NCBI RefSeq assembly: GCF_015220045.1
Contig: NZ_JADBGB010000001.1
Span: 1,765,001-1,829,000, forward strand
DNA length: 64,000 nt
Source of the DNA: Marivivens aquimaris
GTDB taxonomy: Bacteria > Pseudomonadota > Alphaproteobacteria > Rhodobacterales > Rhodobacteraceae
Direction of reading: 5' to 3'
The position numbers and the translations under genes were made by a program. This document shows positions 27,359 through 36,175 of the stretch, in pieces (position 1 is the stretch's first letter; every line of letters begins with the position of its first letter). Below the pieces are notes generated by a model. The model saw only the letters and a program-made list of their open reading frames with translations. It searched no databases and had not been told where the DNA came from.

Positions 27359-28537
27359 ATGACACTTTCCAACGGCCGCCCCTATCTGGCCATTCCGGGC
27401 CCTTCGGTCATGCCTGACTCCGTCCTGCGTGCGTTGATGCGGCCAGCCCCGAATATTTACGAGGGCGAACTGCATGACCTCGCCGACGGGCTGGTTCCCG
27501 ACCTGAAGTATGTCGCTGGCACCGAACATTTCGTGGCGATTTACATCGGTAACGGTCACGCTGTCTGGGAAGCGGCGCTATGCAATGTGGCCTCGCGCGG
27601 CGACAAGGTGCTGGTGCCTGTGAACGGTCGCTTCGGTCATGGTTGGGCCGACATGGCGCAGGGGCTGCACCTCGACGTCGAGATGCTGGAACACGGCATG
27701 GAAGCCGCCATCGATCCCGCCCGCATCGAAGCCGCCCTTCGCGCCGACACAGGTCACAAGATCCGCGCCGTTACGCTCTGCCATGTCGACACCTCGACCG
27801 GCATCCGCAACGACATCCCCGCGATCCGCCGCGCGATGGACGCGAGCGGTCACCCTGCCCTGCTGATGGTCGACTGCATCGCCTCCCTCGGCTGCGACGT
27901 GATGAAGATGGACGCATGGGGCGTAGACGTGATTGTCGCAGCGAGCCAGAAGGGTCTGATGACTCCTCCGGGCCTCGGTTTCGTCTGGTTCAACGACAAG
28001 GCCGACGCCGCCCGCAACACAGCCGATCTAGCCAGCCGCTATTGGGATTGGCGCCCGCGCGCGGCACCAGATTTTTTCCATCAGTATTGGGGCGGCACCG
28101 CGCCGACGCATCACCTTTATGCCCTCCGCGCCGCGCTGGACCTTATCCGCGCCGAAGGTCTGGACCACATCTGGGCGCGTCACACCCAGCTTGCCAAGAT
28201 GATCTGGACCGCCATCCAAGCTTGGGGCCAGAAGGGCGAAATGCGCCTGAACATGGTCGACGCTGCGCACCGCAGTCATGCGGTAACGTCCGTCCACCTC
28301 GGCCACAACGACGCGGACCGTCTGCGCCACTGGTGCGAGAACGAAGCAGGCGTCACGCTCGGCATCGGTCTTGGCCGCACGCCTGACAGCGCATGGTTCC
28401 GCATCGGCCACATGGGCCACGTTAACGCGCATATGGTGCTGGGAGTGATTGCCACGATCGACGCGGGCCTCAAAGCTCTGCAAATCCCGCATGGCGACGG
28501 CGCTGTCGAAGCCGCCACGCGCCTGCTGTCTGCTTAA
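27359..28537 (+). CDS. Class V aminotransferase (alanine/serine-glyoxylate aminotransferase type)
   Basis: 392 residues. Class V PLP fold: PGPSVMPDSVLRALMRP at the start, a glycine-rich cofactor site near GNGHAVWEAAL, DCIASLGCDVMKMDAWGVDV, and the PLP lysine in ASQKGLMTPPG near residue 197. Such enzymes make glycine from glyoxylate using alanine or serine, feeding the serine cycle or photorespiration-like salvage. AAGGA precedes the ATG. It converges on the HisC-like gene with a four-base overlap of the ends. Confidence 0.88.
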   Translation: MTLSNGRPYLAIPGPSVMPDSVLRALMRPAPNIYEGELHDLADGLVPDLKYVAGTEHFVAIYIGNGHAVWEAALCNVASRGDKVLVPVNGRFGHGWADMAQGLHLDVEMLEHGMEAAIDPARIEAALRADTGHKIRAVTLCHVDTSTGIRNDIPAIRRAMDASGHPALLMVDCIASLGCDVMKMDAWGVDVIVAASQKGLMTPPGLGFVWFNDKADAARNTADLASRYWDWRPRAAPDFFHQYWGGTAPTHHLYALRAALDLIRAEGLDHIWARHTQLAKMIWTAIQAWGQKGEMRLNMVDAAHRSHAVTSVHLGHNDADRLRHWCENEAGVTLGIGLGRTPDSAWFRIGHMGHVNAHMVLGVIATIDAGLKALQIPHGDGAVEAATRLLSA

Positions 28538-29646
28538 CCTTCCGCTGCCTCTGCAAGTGCCAGAGGCAGCGCCTCCGCAAAGGCGTCGAGCTCTTCGGGC
28601 GTGCCGCAGCTCACACGGATGCAGCGGTTTTGCGGCGCGACGAACGGCATCCTGACAAAGATGCCCCGCACATCGAGTGCATCCAGCACACACTTGGCAA
28701 ACGCGCCGTCCCGCCCACAGTCAATGCAGACAAAGTTGGTCGATGACGGAATGACCGTTAGCCCGTTGTCTGCCGCGATCTCTCCGATCCGGCGCCGCGC
28801 CAAGATGACCTCGGCCCGCACATGGGCCAGCCATTCCTCATCGCGGTAGGCGGCCAGCGCTCCCGCTTGGCTCATCCGGCTCATACCGAAGTGGTTTCGC
28901 ACGCGATCGAAAGCAGAAATCACCGACTTCGGCCCCAGCGCATACCCGACACGCGCCCCTGCCAGCCCGTATGCCTTGGAAAACGTCCGCATCCGGATCA
29001 CCCGCGTGTCCTCGATCGGAATGTCAGGCACGACGCTCTCGTCCGCAAACTCCAGATACGCCTCGTCGAGCACCAGCAGCGCGCCTGCCGGCACCGCCTG
29101 AACCATACGGACAACGGTGACCGCATCGTGCACGGTGCCCATCGGGTTATCCGGATTGGCAATATAGATCAGCTTTGCGCCAACGTCCTTTGCCTTGGCG
29201 ATAAGGCGCGATGGATCCTCGAAATCACCCGTATACGGGATCCTATGCAGAACGCCGCCGAAGCCCGCGACATGATAGTTGAACGTCGGATAGGCGCCAT
29301 CGGACGTCACAACATTGTCGCCCAGCCCGACGAGAAGCCTGACCAACAGCCCGAGCAACCCGTCGATACCTTCGCCAACCATCACATTCTCGGGCGATAC
29401 CCCTTCGCGCTCGGCAATGGCGCTGCGCAGATCATGGCTCTCGGAGTCCCCGTATTTCCAGCTGTCCATCGCAGCGCGCCGCATGGCGGCGATAGCCCAC
29501 GGCGACGGACCGAACGCGTTCTCGTTTGCGCCAAGCCGCGCCACGAACGGCCGCCCCGTTAGCCGCTCACGGGCCTCAGGTCCTACAAAGGGAACAGTCG
29601 CGGGAAGCGACGCAGCAAGCGGTGTCAGTCGGGGATCATTGGTCAT
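28534..29646 (-). CDS. Class I/II aminotransferase, histidinol-phosphate aminotransferase-like
   Basis: 370 residues of the HisC-like PLP family. Visible: LGANENAFGPSPWAIAAM at the N-terminus, YIANPDNPMGT, LVLDEAYLEFAD and the PLP lysine in MRTFSKAYGLAGARVG, near residue 220, then RVSCGTPEELDAF. The family includes HisC and arogenate/aromatic aminotransferases; no his gene is adjacent, so an aromatic or other amino acid role is possible. ATG start at 29646. Confidence 0.87.
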   Translation of the reverse strand: MTNDPRLTPLAASLPATVPFVGPEARERLTGRPFVARLGANENAFGPSPWAIAAMRRAAMDSWKYGDSESHDLRSAIAEREGVSPENVMVGEGIDGLLGLLVRLLVGLGDNVVTSDGAYPTFNYHVAGFGGVLHRIPYTGDFEDPSRLIAKAKDVGAKLIYIANPDNPMGTVHDAVTVVRMVQAVPAGALLVLDEAYLEFADESVVPDIPIEDTRVIRMRTFSKAYGLAGARVGYALGPKSVISAFDRVRNHFGMSRMSQAGALAAYRDEEWLAHVRAEVILARRRIGEIAADNGLTVIPSSTNFVCIDCGRDGAFAKCVLDALDVRGIFVRMPFVAPQNRCIRVSCGTPEELDAFAEALPLALAEAAEG

Positions 29647-29696
29647 AGCCGCACGAGTTAACCGCCTCCCCGACCCGCGAGCAAGCCACAGAACGC

Positions 29697-29725
29697 AAAA
29701 GAGCGCGGAAATCCCGCGCCCTTTT
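29697..29725 (-). terminator. Bidirectional-looking terminator after efp
   Basis: GCGCGG (29703-29708) pairs with CCGCGC (29714-29719), flanked by AAAA on the left and TTTT on the right, so it can stop transcription either way. It lies 54 bases beyond the efp stop on the minus strand. Confidence 0.8.
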
Positions 29726-29757
29726 CACTTTGATAAAAATACCTCCGCCGGAGGCTT
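29726..29757 (-). repeat. Rhodobacteraceae-type intergenic element, copy 2
   Basis: On the minus strand CCTCC-GGC-GGAGG (29742-29754) is followed by TATTTTTATCAAAGTGAAAAGG. The hairpin, the TATTT and the purine-rich AAAGNGAAAAGG tail match the layout of the element at 24661-24725, although exact sequence differs. Confidence 0.45.
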
Positions 29758-29778
29758 GGTCTGCGTCAGCAGGCCAAA

Positions 29779-30342
29779 TCAGGCGCGTTCGGAGTATTCG
29801 ATCACGTCGGTGTTGACGATGATGTCCTCGTCGGTCGCGATGAACGGCGGCACCATGATGCGGACACCATTGTCGAGGATCGCCGGCTTGTAGGAGTTCG
29901 CAGCAGTCTGGCCTTTGACGACCGGCTCGGTCTCGACGACCTTGCAGACGACTTTCTGCGGGATCGAAACACCGAGAGCTTCTTCCTCGTGGTATTCGAC
30001 GGTGGCGGTCATGCCGTCCTGAAGGAACGGGCGACGTTCGCCGAGGAGTTCGGCGTCGATCTCGACCTGCTCGAAGGTTTCGGTGTCCATGAATACGAGA
30101 CGGCCGTCAGTTTCATAAAGGAACTGCTGGTCTTTCTGCTCGAGGCGGACTTTCTCCACCTTGTCTTCCGAACGGAAGCGCTCGTTCAGTTTCGAGCCGG
30201 TGCGCAGGTTCTTCATCTCGACCTGAGCGAAAGCGCCACCCTTGCCGGGCTTGACGTGCGATACTTTCACTGCAGCCCAGAGGCCGCCGTCATGCTCGAG
30301 GATGTTGCCGATTTTGATTTCGTTGCCGTTGATCTTGGGCAT
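29779..30342 (-). CDS. efp: Elongation factor P
   Basis: 187 residues with the three beta-barrel domains of EF-P. The modification loop is [10 protein letters not shown], with the modifiable lysine at about residue 33. The protein rescues ribosomes stalled at polyproline. No epmA or epmB gene adjoins. The ATG at 30342 is followed by [13 protein letters not shown]; a GGGTCTC-type region lies upstream with no clear ribosome site other than AGAGACC. A divergent DUF6280 gene lies 223 bases away; this gap holds the efp promoter but nothing else I recognise. Confidence 0.98.
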   Translation of the reverse strand: MPKINGNEIKIGNILEHDGGLWAAVKVSHVKPGKGGAFAQVEMKNLRTGSKLNERFRSEDKVEKVRLEQKDQQFLYETDGRLVFMDTETFEQVEIDAELLGERRPFLQDGMTATVEYHEEEALGVSIPQKVVCKVVETEPVVKGQTAANSYKPAILDNGVRIMVPPFIATDEDIIVNTDVIEYSERA

Positions 30343-30565
30343 GATGGGTCTCTTTTCCGTGACTATAGGTTGCCGGAGTCTGATAGCGCATTACATCGGG
30401 CCAATGCGTTCGGCAAGCCGCACGCGCACTACTTGAAATTCGCCGGTCAGGCCATGCAGTCAGTGCATAGCTGCCATTCCAAAAGAGGGCCCCCGAATCA
30501 AGACGAAATAGGGATATTGCCCCCTACGCCTGAACCACAAGAGCAAAAACAACAAAGGACGCGAA

Positions 30566-30886
30566 ATGAACGATTTCGTAGATGGCACCGCATTCAATAA
30601 CGAGCAAGGCAACCGCGCGCGCAAGCTCTTCGCCGCTGTCGTCCTCGCTGCTCTTGATGATGCGATTGCTGATGATAAAAAGTACGGCAATGGTCCCGAA
30701 CAGATCGCCCGCTGGGCGCGTTCGCGTGACGGCCGTGAAGTACTCACCTGCGCCGGGATCGACCCGAACGAGCGCGTTGTAAACGGTCTGATGGAATTCG
30801 TCGCCAAGGGCATCCGTACTTCGGTTGCACTGTCGCGCGAAGAAAGCGAACGCCGTCATGCTGCTGCACAGGACGAAGCCGCGTAA
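30566..30886 (+). CDS. Small conserved Rhodobacterales protein (DUF6280-like)
   Basis: 106 residues, soluble, without signal peptide. It opens with MNDFVDGTAFNNEQGNRARKL, then a helical core (AAVVLAALDDAIADDKKYG), a short GREVLTCAGIDPNERVV segment and a charged C-terminal helix. I recall nearly identical proteins in many Rhodobacterales as DUF6280, with no known function. AAAGGAC precedes the ATG by six bases, and a strong terminator follows, so it is a single-gene transcript. Confidence 0.85.
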   Translation: MNDFVDGTAFNNEQGNRARKLFAAVVLAALDDAIADDKKYGNGPEQIARWARSRDGREVLTCAGIDPNERVVNGLMEFVAKGIRTSVALSREESERRHAAAQDEAA

Positions 30887-30911
30887 GGCTTGTCCAAAAG
30901 TTAATGTTACT

Positions 30912-30949
30912 GAAACGCGGTCCTCTGCTCGGGCCGCGTTTCTGTTTTC
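30912..30949 (+). terminator. Terminator between the DUF6280 gene and modC
   Basis: GAAACGCGG-t-CC pairs with GG-g-CCGCGTTTC (30912-30923 and 30931-30942), followed by TGTTTT. It ends right at the modC stop and can serve the plus-strand gene. Confidence 0.85.
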
Positions 30950-32025
30950 TAGGACCCGAGGTTGCTGCGGGACACCGACACGGCCTTGAGAACCGCGTAG
31001 AGCTCCAGCCCTTCGGTGAGGCTAAGCGCCGCAACACTGCGCCGCGTCACGCGCGCTAGCAGGCGCTCTCCACCCGTTTCAAGCTGTACGAGCGCACCAG
31101 GGCCGTCGCCCATGCGGATCGACCTGACCTTGGCTGGAATGACATTCAGCGCCGAAATCCCCGTGGGCCGCTCAAGCGACAGCATCACATCCTGCGCCTC
31201 GACATGCACCCTGACGCCCGCACCTGTCGGTTTGTCGACGTGTGGGACCAAGAGGCTCTCCGCCCCGAAGCGAAGCTCGGTCAGGCCATCCTCGTGCTGC
31301 GTGCCGACGGTCGTCGTCAGCATCGCACCGGCGGCCATCGCACCGACGGGAGTAACGGCAGGGTCCGACAGAACGTCATGCGCCTCACCTGCCCGCAGGA
31401 CCTTGCCATTTTGCAAAGCGACCACCGTCGTGGCGAGGCGTGCGACCTCGCTGGGGGAGTGACTGACGTAAAGGATCGGGACGCCTGCCTCGTCGCGCAG
31501 CTTCTCGAAATACGGCAGGATCGCTTCCTTGCGCTGTTCGTCAAGCGCGGCCAGCGGCTCGTCGGCGAGCAAGACATCAGGGCCGGACATGAGCGCCCGC
31601 CCGATAGCGACGCGCTGCTTCTCGCCGCCCGACAATTGCGCGGGCCTTCGTGTGAGAAGCTTGCCGAGGCCGAGCATCTCGATGATCCGACCGGCATTCT
31701 GGGACTGTGCGGATTTAGGCGCGAACCAGCGCCCGTATTTCAGGTTCTGCTGCACTGTGAGATGCGGAAACAACCGCGCGTCCTGAAACACATAGCCGAC
31801 GCGGCGCTTGTGGGGCGGCAGGTTCACTCCTTCCCCCAGCAGCACGCGGCCATCAATCGCGATGTGCCCGCTATCGGGTTTGAGCAGCCCAGCGACCGCA
31901 TTGATGACCGTGGTCTTGCCAGACCCCGAGCGCCCGAACAGAACCGTTAGGCCCTGCGGCGCTTCAAACTGCACATTCAAGGCAAAGTCACCGAAGCGGT
32001 GCTGGATATCGACCAAGACCGTCAT
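30949..32025 (-). CDS. modC: Molybdate ABC transporter ATP-binding protein
   Basis: 358 residues: ATPase with Walker A FGRSGSGKTTVINA, signature QLSGGEKQRVAIGRAL, Walker B LLADEPLAALD, and a C-terminal TOBE/mop domain (about 290-350) that can bind molybdate. Energises molybdate uptake at the inner membrane. Its ATG shares four bases (ATGA) with the modB stop. The imported molybdenum would serve enzymes such as the CoxL-like subunit in this window. Confidence 0.96.
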   Translation of the reverse strand: MTVLVDIQHRFGDFALNVQFEAPQGLTVLFGRSGSGKTTVINAVAGLLKPDSGHIAIDGRVLLGEGVNLPPHKRRVGYVFQDARLFPHLTVQQNLKYGRWFAPKSAQSQNAGRIIEMLGLGKLLTRRPAQLSGGEKQRVAIGRALMSGPDVLLADEPLAALDEQRKEAILPYFEKLRDEAGVPILYVSHSPSEVARLATTVVALQNGKVLRAGEAHDVLSDPAVTPVGAMAAGAMLTTTVGTQHEDGLTELRFGAESLLVPHVDKPTGAGVRVHVEAQDVMLSLERPTGISALNVIPAKVRSIRMGDGPGALVQLETGGERLLARVTRRSVAALSLTEGLELYAVLKAVSVSRSNLGS

Positions 32026-32717
32026 TGCCCGCTTACCCTACGCGCGATGCGGCGCGAGAAGTACTCGGACAGCACCACCGCGCCCATTGCGATCACGACG
32101 GCGATAATGACGAGCCGCATGGCCGAGGCCTCACCGCCAGGCACTTGGAGGAAGGCGTAGATGGCTGACGGCAGGGTTTGCGTCTGGCCCGGAATGTTGG
32201 AGACAAAGGTGATCGTCGCGCCAAATTCACCCATCGCTTTGGCGAAGGCGAGGACCGCGCCTGCAAGCACGCCCGGCAGGATCAGCGGCAAGGTCACGGT
32301 GAGAAACACCCACGGCTTCGATGCGCCCAAAGTGCCCGCGGCCTGTTCGAGTTTCGGATCGACCGCCTCGATCGACAGGCGGATAGCGCGCACCAGCAGC
32401 GGAAAGGCCATGATCGCGCAGGCCAGCACCGCGCCCGTCCAGCGGAACGCAAAGACGATCCCGATATCAGCCAAGGCGCTGCCGATCACTCCTCGCCGAC
32501 CGAAGACGATAAGCAGCAGATAGCCCGTCACGACAGGCGGCAGGACCAGCGGCAAATGCACGAGCCCGTTCAATAGCTGCCGTCCGGGAAACCGCCAGCG
32601 GGCCAGCGCATAGGCTGTGAGAATGCCGAGCGGCAAGCTCCAGACCGTGGCCCAAAGCGCCACCTTGAGCGACAGCAGAACCGCCTGCCACTCCTCTGGG
32701 CTCAGCCAGTCCGTCAC
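32022..32717 (-). CDS. modB: Molybdate ABC transporter permease, GTG start
   Basis: 231 residues, about six membrane spans. The EAA-type cytoplasmic loop that contacts ModC reads LEQAAGTLGASKPWVF. N-terminus LSPEEWQAVLLSLKVALWAT is typical of ModB. The GTG start overlaps the modA stop by four bases, so the three genes form one translationally coupled modABC operon. Confidence 0.96.
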   Translation of the reverse strand: MTDWLSPEEWQAVLLSLKVALWATVWSLPLGILTAYALARWRFPGRQLLNGLVHLPLVLPPVVTGYLLLIVFGRRGVIGSALADIGIVFAFRWTGAVLACAIMAFPLLVRAIRLSIEAVDPKLEQAAGTLGASKPWVFLTVTLPLILPGVLAGAVLAFAKAMGEFGATITFVSNIPGQTQTLPSAIYAFLQVPGGEASAMRLVIIAVVIAMGAVVLSEYFSRRIARRVSGQ

Positions 32718-33451
32718 TTTTCGCCCTGCAAAACGGTGAACCCTTGCGCCGCGAACACGTCGGCGGCTTGCGGAGTGGACAGGTAGTCGAGGAAGCCCGC
32801 ATCATCGCCCTCGGTCGTCAACGCGGCGGGATAGATGATCGGCGCGTGGGTGTCCTCGGCAAAGGACGCGATGACATGTACCGCAGGTTCGGCCACCGCG
32901 TCGGAGGCGTAGACGATCCCGAAAGGCGCCTCCCCCGTTGCGACGAGCGCGAGCGCGGCCCGCACGTTGTCCGCCTGCGCTATGGAGGGCGCGAGCGTGT
33001 CCCAGAGGCCGAGCGAAGTCAGCGCCTCTTTGCCGTATTGGCCCGCCGGAACCGAGTTCACGAGGGCCATCGCGAGGCGTTCGTTCCCCAAGTGGACGGG
33101 CAAATCCGCGATGTCGAACGTTGCATCCTCAAAGCCTACCAGAACCAGTGAGTTGCCGAGGAGGTCGGTCCGACTGCCCTCTGCCAGCAGCTCCTCCGCT
33201 TCCACTGCATCCATCCACTGCGTCGAGGCAGAGATAAACACATCCGCCGGTGCGCCCTGGATAATCTGCTGCGCGAGCTTGCTGCTGCCCGCGTAGGATA
33301 TCAGGACTGTGTCGCCCGTTTCGGCCTCATAGCCCGAGGCGATCTCGTCCAGCGCGGTTTTGAGAGAGGCTGCAGCAAAAACAATGACTTCATCGGCCAT
33401 CGCCTGCCCTGCCGACAGGGCAATCACCGCTGCCATGACCGCTGATTTCAT
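32714..33451 (-). CDS. modA: Molybdate-binding periplasmic protein
   Basis: 245 residues. A signal peptide (about 1-19, cleaved after AMA) precedes the binding fold: [39 protein letters not shown] and [13 protein letters not shown], all characteristic of ModA. Captures molybdate (or tungstate) in the periplasm. I see no ModE box or molybdenum-cofactor riboswitch in the 168 bases between this gene and the divergent cobQ. Confidence 0.96.
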   Translation of the reverse strand: MKSAVMAAVIALSAGQAMADEVIVFAAASLKTALDEIASGYEAETGDTVLISYAGSSKLAQQIIQGAPADVFISASTQWMDAVEAEELLAEGSRTDLLGNSLVLVGFEDATFDIADLPVHLGNERLAMALVNSVPAGQYGKEALTSLGLWDTLAPSIAQADNVRAALALVATGEAPFGIVYASDAVAEPAVHVIASFAEDTHAPIIYPAALTTEGDDAGFLDYLSTPQAADVFAAQGFTVLQGEK

Positions 33452-33619
33452 GCTCGCCTCTCCCTCGTTCGCTCCAGCATATCCGCCAGCAACAGGGGAG
33501 CAAGCGAATGTCGCAAATCCTCACATTTACGTCGACGGGTGCGAGAGCGCCCTTGCCGCCAAGGGTATGTTCACAGTCGGACATTCCCCCGCTACAAGCA
33601 GCGGAACGGAGGAACGCGC

Positions 33620-35068
33620 ATGGCCAAGGCGATCATGATTCAGGGTGCTGGCTCGAATGTCGGCAAGTCGATGCTGGTTGCGGGCCTGTGCCGTGCGTTC
33701 CTCAAACGCGGGCTGTCCGTCGCGCCGTTCAAGCCTCAGAACATGTCCAACAACGCTGCCGTCACCGTCGATGGCGGGGAAATCGGGCGTGCGCAGGCGC
33801 TACAGGCGCTGGCGTCTGGCTTGGAGCCGCACACCGACATGAACCCCGTCCTGCTGAAGCCCGAAACGGATGTCGGCGCTCAGGTCATCGTGCAGGGCAA
33901 GCGGGTCGCCACGATGAAGGCACGGGACTACGGCAAGACCAAAGCGACACTCATGCCTGCCGTGCTGGACAGTTTCGAGCGACTTTCAAGCCAGTTCGAT
34001 CTGGTCGTCGTTGAAGGGGCCGGATCACCTGCCGAAGTGAACCTGCGCGCGGGCGACATTGCCAACATGGGTTTTGCAGAGGCCGCGAATGTGCCGGTCG
34101 CCTTAATCGGTGACATCGACCGCGGCGGCGTCATCGCTCAGTTGGTCGGCACCCATGCTGTTTTGCCGGACGAAGATCGGAACCGGATCAAAGCCTTTGC
34201 GGTCAACAAATTCCGCGGCGACACCACGCTGTTCGCCGAGGGCATGGACGTCATCACCGAATGCACCGGCTGGACGCCGCTAGGCATTGTGCCGTGGTTT
34301 GCGGATGCGTGGCGCCTGCCCGCCGAGGACGTGATGGACATCAAGGGCCGCCCCGGTGGTCACGTCAAAATCGCCGTACCGCGCCTGAATCGTATCGCGA
34401 ATTTCGACGACCTTGATCCGCTGTCGGCGGAGCCTGATGTGACGGTCGAGATTATCGAAGCCGGACGCCCCCTGCCCGCCGATGCGGACCTTGTCCTGAT
34501 CCCCGGCAGCAAATCGACCATCGCCGACCTCGCCTATTTCCGCGCGCAAGGATGGGACATCGACCTCTTTGCGCATGTGCGACGCGGCGGGCGCGTTCTG
34601 GGAATTTGCGGCGGTTACCAGATGCTCGGCAAAGCGATCCACGACGACGATGGCATCGAAGGCGCCGCTGCCCGCGTCGAGGGCCTCGGCCTGCTGGACG
34701 TGGTGACCGAGATGAAACCGATGAAGCGGCTGACGATTTCCAGCGCGCTACACACTGCCTCCGGCGAGGCGGTCAGCGGCTATGAAATCCATATCGGCGT
34801 GACTGAAGGCCCTGACCGCGAGCGCGCTTGGCTGACGCTCGACGAGCGCGGCGAAGGTGCTGCGAGCGCCGACGGCAGAGTGCTTGGCTGCTACATCCAC
34901 GGGCTGTTCGCCGCAGACGGATTCCGCGCAGCGTTCCTCGAAACGCTCGGGGCAACCGCAACACCAGGCTATGCGGCGACTGTGGATGCTGCGCTCGACG
35001 CATTGGCCGAGCACATGGAAACCCATCTGGATCTGGATGCTATCCTGCGGATCGCCGAGAACGGCTGA
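33620..35068 (+). CDS. cobQ: Cobyric acid synthase (glutamine-hydrolysing)
   Basis: 482 residues. The N-terminal dethiobiotin-synthetase-like domain has the P-loop [15 protein letters not shown] and [12 protein letters not shown]; the C-terminal class I amidotransferase-like domain has the nucleophile Cys in [10 protein letters not shown] and the His in [10 protein letters not shown]. It amidates four carboxylates of adenosylcobyrinic acid a,c-diamide in cobalamin synthesis. I chose the ATG at 33620 with GGAGGAA upstream over an in-frame GTG at 33539. No cobalamin riboswitch is visible. Its stop abuts that of the convergent PopZ-like gene with no base between. Confidence 0.96.
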   Translation: MAKAIMIQGAGSNVGKSMLVAGLCRAFLKRGLSVAPFKPQNMSNNAAVTVDGGEIGRAQALQALASGLEPHTDMNPVLLKPETDVGAQVIVQGKRVATMKARDYGKTKATLMPAVLDSFERLSSQFDLVVVEGAGSPAEVNLRAGDIANMGFAEAANVPVALIGDIDRGGVIAQLVGTHAVLPDEDRNRIKAFAVNKFRGDTTLFAEGMDVITECTGWTPLGIVPWFADAWRLPAEDVMDIKGRPGGHVKIAVPRLNRIANFDDLDPLSAEPDVTVEIIEAGRPLPADADLVLIPGSKSTIADLAYFRAQGWDIDLFAHVRRGGRVLGICGGYQMLGKAIHDDDGIEGAAARVEGLGLLDVVTEMKPMKRLTISSALHTASGEAVSGYEIHIGVTEGPDRERAWLTLDERGEGAASADGRVLGCYIHGLFAADGFRAAFLETLGATATPGYAATVDAALDALAEHMETHLDLDAILRIAENG

Positions 35069-36079
35069 TCACTCGTAGTCTTGCTGCGCCATCACGCGGT
35101 AGATCTCGCGGCGAACCAGCTTGCGCACGTTGCGTGTGATACGCTCGCCCAGCTTGCCTTGCAGTTCTTCACGGATGATATCGCGGACCATTTCGCGCAG
35201 CGCGGCTTCTTCGAACTGCGGGCCGGTATCGTAGAAATCTTCGAGCGGATCGGCATCCAGATCGAGGTCGGGATCGTCGTTGTGCTCGTAGGCGTCCTCT
35301 TCGGGGATCGCGAATTCTTCATCCGGCTGCGGCGGCATGTAGTGATCCTGCGCCGTGGCAGGCTCTTCGACTACAGGTTCTTCCACCTCGAACAGCGTCT
35401 GAACTTCCGGCTCTGGCTGCTTGGGCGCGGTCTGGATCGCGTCAAAGATCGCATCTTCGATTGCGGTTTCGAGAACGCCGAGTTCCGGCGCATCGTCAGC
35501 CACTTCTGCATCTTCGACCATGTCGGATTCGCGCATAGGACGATCAGCGGAAGAGTCCGCGACGTGTTCGAACGGCGCTTCGTCGTCCCATTCACTGCCG
35601 TGGTTCACTGCCGCCTCCAACTCTTCCATCATACGCTCGAGCTCGTTCATGCGAGCGTCCGCGGCCATGGTATCGGAGTCTTCGGTATAATCAGAAGAAA
35701 ATTCGACAGCGTCCTTCGGCATGAGGCGCGTCGTCTGGAATTGCGGCTCATGCTCGGGCGCTTTTTCCGCAACGGGGGCCGCAGGTTCCTCATACGGTTC
35801 GCTGTAAGTGATCGAGACTTCTTCGTCCTCTTCGACCTCCACATTTTCCACAGCCGAAACAGCAGGTTCTGCCGATTCCGCGATGCGCAATGAAGGGGTG
35901 AGAACGAATCGTTCCGCCGCCGGTTTTTCGACGAATTTCGGGGCCTTCTCCATGCGACGTGCATCCTCCGCACTGTCGGGACGATAGACCTTCGGGCGTG
36001 CCCATTCGTTGTCGGACACGAGTCGACGGATGGACGTCAGAACGTCCTCGATTTCGACATTGGTGACCGGATCAGACAT
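35069..36079 (-). CDS. Acidic, largely disordered protein with PopZ/DUF2497-like ends
   Basis: 336 residues. The N-terminal helix reads VTNVEIEDVLTSIRRLVSDN, close in pattern to the PopZ start (an EEILASIRRIISED type helix). The middle, about 40-285, is low-complexity and very acidic (Glu/Asp/Pro/Ala). The C-terminus (about 290-332) is a basic-amphipathic helical segment with LREMVRDIIREELQ and ITRNVRKLVRREIYRVM, as in the DUF2497 oligomerisation region. PopZ organises the cell pole and anchors the centromere in Caulobacter, where, as I recall, its gene is also next to a tolC-family gene. The PopZ role here is inferred from ends, composition and the tolC neighbour. Confidence 0.7.
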   Translation of the reverse strand: MSDPVTNVEIEDVLTSIRRLVSDNEWARPKVYRPDSAEDARRMEKAPKFVEKPAAERFVLTPSLRIAESAEPAVSAVENVEVEEDEEVSITYSEPYEEPAAPVAEKAPEHEPQFQTTRLMPKDAVEFSSDYTEDSDTMAADARMNELERMMEELEAAVNHGSEWDDEAPFEHVADSSADRPMRESDMVEDAEVADDAPELGVLETAIEDAIFDAIQTAPKQPEPEVQTLFEVEEPVVEEPATAQDHYMPPQPDEEFAIPEEDAYEHNDDPDLDLDADPLEDFYDTGPQFEEAALREMVRDIIREELQGKLGERITRNVRKLVRREIYRVMAQQDYE

Positions 36080-36175
36080 TTTATTATCCTGCTTTGCCTC
36101 ACGATCAATTTAGACCAGTGACACCCCGCAGACAACATTAACGCTGATCCGGCTGTTCACATTTGCAACTCTCGG

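Noticed and set aside
33452..33619. Riboswitch for cobalamin or molybdenum cofactor between modA and cobQ
   Set aside because: I looked for the B12 box and for a long structured leader. Neither is evident, and the gap is short for both.
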